Assembly (NCBI GenBank): GCA_021234535.1
Contig: CM037842.1
Coordinates: 9,995,896-10,059,895, forward strand
Source of the DNA: Stichopus chloronotus
Taxonomy: Eukaryota; Echinodermata; Holothuroidea; Aspidochirotida; Stichopodidae
Direction of reading: 5' to 3'
DNA: 64,000 bases
Below, piece after piece: positions 58,501 to 64,000 of this stretch. The notes under the pieces are model-generated. The model saw only the letters and a program-made list of their open reading frames with translations, did no database searches and was not told the origin of the DNA. The first letter of the stretch is position 1, and each line of letters opens with the position of its first letter. Made by a program: the position numbers and the translations under genes.

Positions 58501-60885
58501 GCTGCAGAGACTGTGTCCCATTATTTATTTATATTTCTGTGTACATTTTTTCAAACTTGTCAGTTACATCTAATTGTTCTAACGTACAATTATGTCTATG
58601 GTGATACTATCCCACCTGTGCAGGCGGGAAGAGATTGAATTTCACAATCGACTTTAATACAGTTTTTGTAAAAAAAAAAAGTATTTGCTTAATTTGATTT
58701 AAACGTTAGATTTTTTCATCTTCCTTTAGTTTATCCTTACTGATTCAATGTCTATATGATTAAATACGTTTTGCTAAAAAAAAAAAGATTAAATGTTAGA
58801 TTATTTTATCTTCCTTTGGTTTATCCTTATTGATTCAATGTCTATATGACTAAACACGTTTTGCTTCTACAAGCCACAAGCCCTGTTTGAACTTTCAAAT
58901 AATTACACCTTCGCTCGCCTAGTAAGAATGTTTGTATCGAGGGTTGTCAAGATGACAAAGGGGAGTTAATATCGTCCTCTTCTACCAAAGAAAATATAAA
59001 AAAATGAAGAAATTTTCTAGATAATTTTAATTGATTCTTAGCTGTTCGTTCATGTTCTATTGCAAACTTGATTTTTTGAGTACAGTCAAGTATACATGAG
59101 GGAAACTTGAAATTTCATTTGATTGCTTATTATGAAATATAAAAACATGCTGCATTGGATTTTCAGAAAATGTCATGAAAAAGAATGTCATCCACTGGAA
59201 GAAATTCGTCGAGGAATGCCTTACTTTGCCTGACTCTTACCATCTTACAAAGATTAATGCTGTGATGACTAACAGTAGTAAGGTTCCTCTCTTTCTCTAT
59301 AGATTTTGTTCAGCGTTCAAAGGGATAATTTCTCTCAAACGCTTTTTGAAAAAGTACAATGACACAATATGCACAGTATCTGTTGTGTGCTTCATTTAGG
59401 TTGATATCGGCATATTTCCTGGTTCCAGAGACACCATATGTAATGACGGAACCATATATATGTGAGACAACGCACAACATACTAAGTCGGGACACGAAAA
59501 AGAAAGGAGATTACGATTGCTGCAGCTCGTTGTCAGTGCCGGATTTAATGAAATACGTGAGGGGTGTTTTGGAAGGAATGGCTATGATAAAAACATTTGG
59601 GGTGAGATATGACAAACATTTGCCAATAAATTGGTATAAAATTAAATGATCATTGCATTTTACAAGAAAACTATGACTTTATATTATATTGCCTTATATA
59701 GGGCACTGGCGCATTATTTGTGTAACCTTTACCATTTATGAGCACTAAAGGACGCATTTAATGACTTACTTGTACACACTCGACCTACAAAACGGTGAAT
59801 GTTAACTTCAATCTAGGCATATCGTGATATATTGTATTGTACTCCTATAGTGTCATGAGGAAATCTTACAGATAATAACCATTTATGGGAAAATGTCTGT
59901 GACCATACACTCATAGATCATTCAAGGTAAGGGAGGATAGTAGCCTTTTTCTCTCGAAATAAGTCGCTCACAGATAGAAAGGTAATCATTTCTTGCTCTA
60001 CAATAATTGGTTCACCCAAACGTTTTAAAATGATGCTCTTCCATTATTCATCACGTACATAGTGTTTTGGAGCTGAAGCAGATATTTATTGGAGTTGAGA
60101 CAGAATGGCTGAACATGAAAGCTATTTTCTTTATATGCCATGCTGGTCTACTCTACACGCCCTATTTCCCTTACACATGAATAAGAGGCGCATGAATAGC
60201 TTTTGTGTATTCTACGAGTAATGATACCGTGGACACTAATCTGTTAGAATTGATTGGGTCTCTAACACATTCTCCCTTCCACTTTAACTAGAACAATGTC
60301 AAATTTTACGATACTTTGTACCTAAAATTAAGTTAAGTTTAGCACTTACCACACTTTTATTCAAATGCACAGAGACTTACGTTGCTGCCATTCATTGCAT
60401 GATATCGCCTGCGAACCCGATAAGCGTGAATAATAGGCCATATGTTGTCAAGCTAAGAAATGGAATACAAAAAATAAATTAACTAGCGGATCTATCTTAG
60501 TAATGGGAATACAAAAACATATCTATATGCTGTAAAACAATAGGCTGTTTTACGAATAGAGCACTGTCTGAATTAAACTACAATGAACTTTTTATCAATC
60601 GTCACTTGCATTAGTGACTTATGGTCACTTGCATTAATGACTTATGGTCGTAGATCAAGTCAAAGATACGCAAGCATAACATTTCCATACATCGGTAAAA
60701 AAATGAAAATGCCAAAAAGATAAACAAAAGTCTCCTCATCCTATTTCTCTTTGATGAATGTTTAGTTCCTGCATCCTGGGTTATCGTTAAAGAAGATTTT
60801 AGTTACGACGAAGGGGCAAGTTAAGTTATACGATTTCTGTCTAGCAGCAGATGCGGTTTCCATAGCTGGTTTAAGATTGGCAAAG
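49225..60885 (+). CDS. Ig receptor gene with pseudokinase tail (partial, possibly broken)
   Basis: Exons in order: Ig1 49225-49518, Ig2 51357-51668, Ig3 52065-52268, TM 53288-53371, juxtamembrane 55339-55363, 55736-55806, 56727-56757, 57502-57557, kinase-like 57739-57903, 59167-59277, 59400-59601, 60766-60885. Ectodomain introns are phase 1, as in the minus-strand gene. The signal-peptide exon and the kinase C-lobe are not seen; a LINE sits just after the last exon. Kinase landmarks are replaced (no VAVK lysine, HPG for HRD, DFC for DFG), so no phosphotransfer is expected. A TGA in Ig3 and a one-base conflict at 59400 argue for a pseudogene, a damaged allele or assembly errors. Confidence 0.78.
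49519..51356 (+). other. Intron with degenerate GATA/GACA repeats
   Basis: 1.8 kb between Ig1 and Ig2. The part 50820-51215 is a degenerate mix of GATA, GATC and GACA words (ACAGATAGACAG type). The rest shows no exon. Confidence 0.7.
50820..51215 (+). repeat. Degenerate GATA/GACA simple repeat
   Basis: Frequent GATAGA, GACAGA, ATCGAT and GATTGAT words without a constant period, grading from GATC-rich at the left to GACA-rich at 51118-51180. Confidence 0.8.
51357..51668 (+). CDS. Receptor exon: second Ig-like domain
   Basis: Exon of 312 bp, phase 1 in and out; acceptor AATCTTCCAG, donor GTAAGT. First cysteine in NISISCLAEGARPEVSI, second in QVLECQTYGQVSVGNVS. N-glycosylation sites NST, NIS and NVS are present. 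It is 18 bp longer than the minus-strand exon 37953-37660; the extra length lies near the N-terminal end. The domain is intact. Confidence 0.88.
52065..52268 (+). pseudogene. Receptor exon: third Ig-like domain with in-frame TGA
   Basis: The frame set by the CTAG acceptor at 52061-52064 and the GTGAGT donor at 52269 is phase 1 on both sides and matches the minus-strand third domain: NCSCISYPPVHRYIFTI and later MTCYGLNFIGIGQSNTII. A TGA at 52139-52141 stands where the minus-strand copy has a glycine codon, GGA; one base change explains it. The acceptor is weak and the exon is 33 bp shorter than its relative at the 5' end, so the true start may differ (a CCAG acceptor at 52060 would give another phase). 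If the stop is real, the protein ends before the membrane segment. Confidence 0.65.
53288..53371 (+). CDS. Receptor exon: transmembrane helix
   Basis: Exon of 84 bp, acceptor GCTAAATTTCAG, donor GTGAGT, phase 1 in and out. It encodes YLWLVVIGTMGLVSCILLVGAF followed by SKVDG; the hydrophobic run is about 22 residues. Unlike the minus-strand exon it has no lysine cluster, so orientation rests on the one Lys and on exon order. It has the same position and phase as 34912-34802. Confidence 0.8.
53372..55338 (+). other. Intron, no exon seen
   Basis: About 2 kb of AT-rich DNA. The 69- and 67-residue frames at 54180-54394 overlap on opposite strands and have no domain. Nothing else is recognised. 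Confidence 0.5.
55339..55363 (+). CDS. Receptor micro-exon (25 nt), juxtamembrane
   Basis: Acceptor CTTAAATACAG, donor GTAAGT. It is phase 1 in and phase 2 out, adding a Thr-rich stretch QTTTARD. Flanking phases agree with the TM exon before and the exon at 55736 after it, which supports it despite its size. Confidence 0.5.
55736..55806 (+). CDS. Receptor exon, juxtamembrane, possible GC donor
   Basis: Acceptor TTTTCATCTAG, phase 2 in. The frame gives DQDHSLPQIMDTTDRLSMSI and EQP. The only end that keeps the phase for the next exon is CAG/GCAAAC, a GC donor; if it is not used, the frame runs to TAG at 55854-55856 and would end the protein with a short tail. The homology of this segment is unknown. 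Confidence 0.4.
56727..56757 (+). CDS. Receptor micro-exon (31 nt)
   Basis: Acceptor T-run followed by CTACAG, donor GTAGGT. Only the phase-1 reading is free of stops: it gives CQTLMPDRT. It leaves phase 2, which fits the next exon. Confidence 0.45.
57502..57557 (+). CDS. Receptor exon, juxtamembrane (56 nt)
   Basis: Acceptor TTTTCATTCTTCAG, donor GTAAGT; phase 2 in, phase 1 out. Encodes KNLSSSYSEGKYIATSDD, rich in Ser and Tyr. The tyrosines could be phosphorylation sites for another kinase (inference). Confidence 0.6.
57739..57903 (+). CDS. Receptor exon: start of kinase-like domain
   Basis: Exon of 165 bp, acceptor TTTTTGTTCTAG, donor GTTAGT, phase 1 in and out. An acidic linker (YYSAQEQRAEERIDSEND) leads to the N-lobe. 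The glycine-loop region reads IKAGTVHERWMGSVNLS with no GxGxxG, and the beta-3 strand reads CVIITTL where active kinases have VAVK, so the ATP-binding lysine is absent. Spacing of these elements still follows a tyrosine-kinase N-lobe. Confidence 0.75.
58690..58865 (+). repeat. Tandem duplication, 90-bp unit
   Basis: GTTAGATT.TTTCATCTTCCTTTAGTTTA and the following block to CGTTTTGCT occur at 58705 and again at 58795, with a few changes, inside the intron between kinase-like exons. A-rich runs flank both copies. Confidence 0.88.
59167..59277 (+). CDS. Receptor exon: kinase-like alpha-C region
   Basis: Exon of 111 bp, acceptor GGATTTTCAG, donor GTAAGG, phase 1 in. Encodes NVMKKNVIHWKKFVEECL then TLPDSYHLTKINAVMTNS. 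This matches the alpha-C helix and beta-4 region of a tyrosine kinase. Two glutamates follow in the helix, so the partner of the lost lysine may persist without function. Exon phase out is 1, which conflicts with the next exon by one base. Confidence 0.75.
59400..59601 (+). pseudogene. Receptor exon: kinase hinge/alpha-D/E, phase conflict at start
   Basis: The acceptor CTTCATTTAG ends at 59399 and the exon ends at donor GTGAGA after 59601. The coding frame gives YFLVPETPYVMTEPY, a charged insert (SRDTKKKGDYDCC), and LMKYVRGVLEGMAMIKTFG, as in the hinge and alpha-E helix. To reach this frame the exon would need one base from phase 2, but the upstream exon delivers phase 1; the phase-1 reading hits TGA at once (59402-59404). 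A one-base loss near the acceptor would explain it; an assembly indel or other acceptor is possible. The frame out is phase 0, which fits the next exon. Confidence 0.7.
60601..60647 (+). repeat. 23-bp tandem duplication
   Basis: GTCACTTGCATTAGTGACTT and ATG is followed by a second copy at 60624 with one change (TTAATGACTT). It is intronic. Confidence 0.9.
60766..60885 (+). CDS. Receptor exon: kinase-like catalytic loop, HPG and DFC
   Basis: Exon of 120 bp (40 codons), phase 0 in and out; acceptor GATGAATGTTTAG, donor GTAACG. Encodes FLHPGLSLKKILV, where kinases have xxHRDLAxRNxLV, then KLYDFCLAADA, where they have KxxDFGLA. The catalytic Asp (to Gly), the Asn (to Lys) and the Gly of DFG (to Cys) are all replaced; the Asp of DF remains. 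The fold signature is clear, the chemistry is not supported. The rest of the C-lobe is not found in the window. Confidence 0.85.
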
Positions 60886-61804
60886 GTAACGGTTTTCTTT
60901 TATTTCAATATATGGCTAGAAGCTTCTTTTATAAATCACTGTTTTGTTGAGAATTTCTTTCACAAATAACTTCAAATGTTTTCGCTTTTTCTTTCGTTCG
61001 TTTGTTTCGTTAATATTTATTTGAGTCACAGAGTATATACATAAATAAGATTAGATAAATACCTTGGAAATAAATCAGAAGAAGCTCCATATAGCTTGAA
61101 GTATGAGTCCTAAGATACACAGAAAGGAAGACCAAAGAGAATAAATAAAGAGAAAGAAAAAAAGAATCACTTTCGTTTACTTTGTCCATTAAATAAAACT
61201 TTATAGATTTCTTTAACATGAGTTAGAGTTACAAGATTGAATTACTGTGGGAAGGGAGTTCCATAAGTCAGGACCTGTGAAGCGAATTGTATGTTGGGAA
61301 GATTTAAATCTATGGCAGGTGTAGAGAGAGAATGTCTGCCACGAGTAAGGTGAGTATACGTTTCATGGCGGAATTGACCAAAAACGCCTCAAGATATTCG
61401 GAAGGGTATGTCTAATCCAAGAGCACATAAAAATACCACTTGATAGTGATGAATTACCGAAAATAGGAAGCATATTAAGTTTGGCGAATGAGTCATTTCA
61501 AGAAATGAGATGAATGGCAGTTAAGTATAAGAAGAACAGCTCTCCCTTGGAGTGTTAAAAGGAGGTAAATATTGAAACAATAAGAATCTCACAGGGTAGC
61601 ATACAAAAGGAGACATATGGATTGATAAGAGTACTGTAAAGACTGCCCGAGTTCTTACCAGGAAGACAGAGACTGAGGTGGGCGATGATACCAATATCAT
61701 AGAGATGGTATTAGCAATAGACTGAATATGATGTTTCCGAGTAAGTTGGCAGTAAATAGTTGAGTTGCACGCCAGTGTCACTGAAATCAACAACACGATT
61801 AGGT

Positions 61805-61823
61805 GGGAGGGTGTGGGGGGGGG
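61805..61823 (+). other. G-rich tract
   Basis: G runs GGG, GGG and a run of nine within the LINE remnant. Possible G-quadruplex; low significance. Confidence 0.4.
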
Positions 61824-61830
61824 CTGGCAA

Positions 61831-62034
61831 TTATGGCTTCAGAAGAGGGTAGAGGCCCCTTCTGTTTAAATTGAGTAATAATCTATTGGTGCAAAACCAT
61901 TCAAGTACTTTATGTAATTCATTACGTATGATTTCCATAAAAGTAGCGGGATTATCATTGGAGCAAAAAATATTGGTATCATAGGCGCACAAAATGAAAT
62001 GAAGTCTTTCACTGGCCTTTGAGAGATCATTCAC
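61831..62034 (-). pseudogene. LINE RT open piece with mutated active site
   Basis: A 67-residue open piece inside the LINE. It covers the RT region just before and after the A/F-x-D-D box (here AYDT) and a following NELHKVLEWFCTNRLLLNL segment typical of the thumb-side helix. The first catalytic aspartate is replaced by tyrosine (GAT to TAT is one change). Confidence 0.85.
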
Positions 62035-62760
62035 ATAGATAATAAAAGGTAGTAGTCCAAGAATGGAGCCCTGTGTGACGCTACAATCAATTGGTACGTA
62101 ATCACAATTAATATTATGAAGAAAAGCGTACTGCTTTCTTACATTTAAGTAACTCCTATATCAGTTAGTAAGACACATCGTGCACCTTAGCAGTCAAGTT
62201 CTTTTTTTACAGAATGTTATGATAGAGGTAGAGAAATGCTTTTGAGGTTTCAAGAAATGTATCTTTTCTTTTCAAATGCATCAGTCAATAAACCAGTGAA
62301 GAGCAAAAGGGCGCGAACAGTAGTGCGCCCAGGCAAAAGCCCAATTTGATAATCACATAGAATTTCTCATTTAGCAAGAAAGTCATATAAGCGAACAAAC
62401 TTTAGATTCTCATTAATATTCGAGAAACAGGGCAGAAGGGACATTGGTCTTACGTTCCTGTTACTAAAAATTCTTTTATGAAACACAGTAATAACACGAG
62501 CTATTTTTAGGCTGGTAGAAAAACACCCTGATCAAAAGATAAATTAAACGTATGTACTAAAGAGAGCTGATTAAGTGAGCCACTTTGGGAGAAATTTCAT
62601 CAAGACCTAGGAAATAGATTTAAAGATTAAGAATTGTACATAGGACTTTGTTGTGTTTGTGCAGTTCCAAGTTCAAAGAACTACTGCTGGGGGAAGTAAA
62701 ATAGTGATTGTGTGAAGCAGTAGAGACCTTGGGAATTCTAGTTTGACTTTTCGAACCGAT

Positions 62761-64000
62761 GGGAGTAAAAAAAAAAAACATTAAAAATATCACTTATTTC
62801 TGAGTGCTCACGGATGATGGAGCCGTTGTGGCTAATTTGTTATACTGCATTTTCAGTGTTTTTACTGTGAATGATAAAGTTGACAGAACATTCTCTCAAC
62901 TATCGAACTTATTGCAATAATAAAATTTTTTAGGGCAAGTCTAATAACCGAAGTATGGAAATCTCGAGAAAAAACTTCAATTTTTCATTAGTTCTGTTGT
63001 CAATGTGTTTTTTGTACACCGTGCACTTAGTTTTGCAGGAAAAAAAAGCAATAGCACATGTGATCCACGGATGATTGGTATTGTTTGCCTCCATATTACG
63101 ACGAACAGGTTTTGGAAACAGTTGTCAAAGTGCCCACGAAAGGTATCAGAAAACGTCTTTAATGCATCATCAGCGTAATTTGCATCGTGTGTCAAAATAG
63201 TCTGACAACACGGCTGTACCATCATCTCCATGAGTATTCCTCTGACATGCTCGACTGCCAGATCCTAGACACAGTCCAATAACATGGTAGGCACGACAAG
63301 AATCCTCACATTCTAGAGCAGACTATAAACAGAAAGGAACGAGAGTGGCTATTTAAGCTTCAAACTCTGCTCCCGTTGGGTCGTAACTCAGAGGAGGGCT
63401 TCTATAGCAAGAAAAGCCATGTAAGAAACCGTAGAACGTGTTTTTTTTGTAATCTTGCCTCATTTTGTATCCCCTTTTTTATTTTTCTTTGTTTTGAGTT
63501 TTGTTCTAGGGAGGTTCCCTTTGTTTGTGTGCTGCTTTCTTGTGTTCGCCTGTCGCTTGTTCTTCCATTCAGGTAAGAGCCGTAGGCTACACTGCTGATA
63601 TGTCGCCCTCGTAACTGTGTATACCACGTGAAACTCTCTTCAGATGCAACTTTAAATCAATGTCATTTTTTGCAAAGCGTGATATGAGTGACGAACGACG
63701 TCGATGAAATCATCAAGATGAAATCAAGTTCCATTAGCCCTCGATAAAATTGCGAAAATCTTCAACCTTTCTTCACAATCCATTAGTCTGTTTTGATGCT
63801 GTTTCATATGTGAACACGTCATAATTTCATGAAAAACATACCCAACAGTGTTTAGAGTAGACCATTTTATTTTGAAATTGCACAAATTTTAAAATATTCC
63901 AAAACGAAATAAAATTTCTTTTCCTCTACTGTTTGTTCTATATTAATAACGTTAGATGGATTCGATTTCTCTGAATGATTTTGCTCCAGAGGTCGTGCAA
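62761..64000. other. No gene seen
   Basis: No kinase C-lobe exon was recognised here although the receptor frame should continue. A-rich runs near 62767. Frames at 63231-62977 and 63376-63576 have no domain. Confidence 0.4.

Larger units (their letters stand above)
61000..62760 (-). mobile_element. LINE fragment: reverse transcriptase and C-terminal part
   Basis: On the minus strand in order: GLDEISPKVAHLISS (about 62612), SLKIARVITVFHK (about 62520), VRPMSLLPCF (about 62450), ETSKAFLYLYHNIL (about 62240), SVTQGSILG (about 62080), YVNDLSKASERLHFIL then CAYDTNIF (62034-61955). The last is the RT active site with the first Asp of ADDT changed to Tyr. The C-terminal part has FTGPDLWNSLP at about 61288-61255. 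Frames change several times and stops are present, so it is dead. It is a jockey/CR1/L2-like RT by motif order; endonuclease is missing. It lies just 3' of the last kinase exon, in opposite orientation. Confidence 0.85.

Overview
The window is animal nuclear DNA: AT-rich, intron-rich and dominated by decayed repeats. No bacterial operon, rRNA, tRNA or CRISPR array is visible. Three things point to an invertebrate deuterostome, most likely an echinoderm and perhaps a sea cucumber: a Mag-like Ty3/Gypsy element, APE-type LINE fragments, and Ig-domain receptors with kinase-like tails cut into short exons. The species is inferred, not proven.

Layout. 1-4.7 kb holds no gene I can name, only a degenerate coding-like patch on the minus strand (2.76-3.56 kb). 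4745-9484 is an almost complete Ty3/Gypsy LTR retrotransposon with a perfect 5-bp target duplication; its reading frames carry several lesions. 9.5-28 kb is repeat-rich: a LINE endonuclease fragment (12.84-13.7 kb), a TIR element of about 1.46 kb whose inverted ends carry 20-bp sub-repeats (14.69-16.15 kb), microsatellites, a 6-copy array of a ~160-bp tandem repeat (22.05-23.03 kb), and two pairs of diverged dispersed repeats. 28-34.8 kb shows nothing I can call a gene.

The host-gene core is a divergent (head-to-head) pair of related receptor genes. On the minus strand, 40790 down to 34802, are a signal-peptide exon, three Ig-like exons and a transmembrane exon. On the plus strand, 49225 to at least 60885, are three Ig-like exons, a transmembrane exon, small juxtamembrane exons and four exons of a tyrosine-kinase-like domain. 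Nearly all introns are phase 1 and both first Ig exons are exactly 294 bp, so the two genes look like an inverted duplication. In the plus gene the kinase landmarks are replaced (no VAVK lysine, HRD reads HPG, DFG reads DFC), so it looks like a pseudokinase receptor. That copy also has an in-frame stop in its third Ig exon and a one-base frame conflict at one kinase exon junction, so it may be dead, polymorphic or misassembled.

The space between and after the receptors is filled with more repeats: LINE fragments at 45.28-45.80 kb and 61.0-62.76 kb (both minus), a second ~160-bp-period array (48.09-48.79 kb) and an unidentified 75-residue reading frame (48.84-49.07 kb) just upstream of the plus gene. 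The receptor pair would act at the cell surface, with Ig ectodomains binding an unknown ligand and the pseudokinase tail serving as a scaffold rather than an enzyme; that functional reading is inference.
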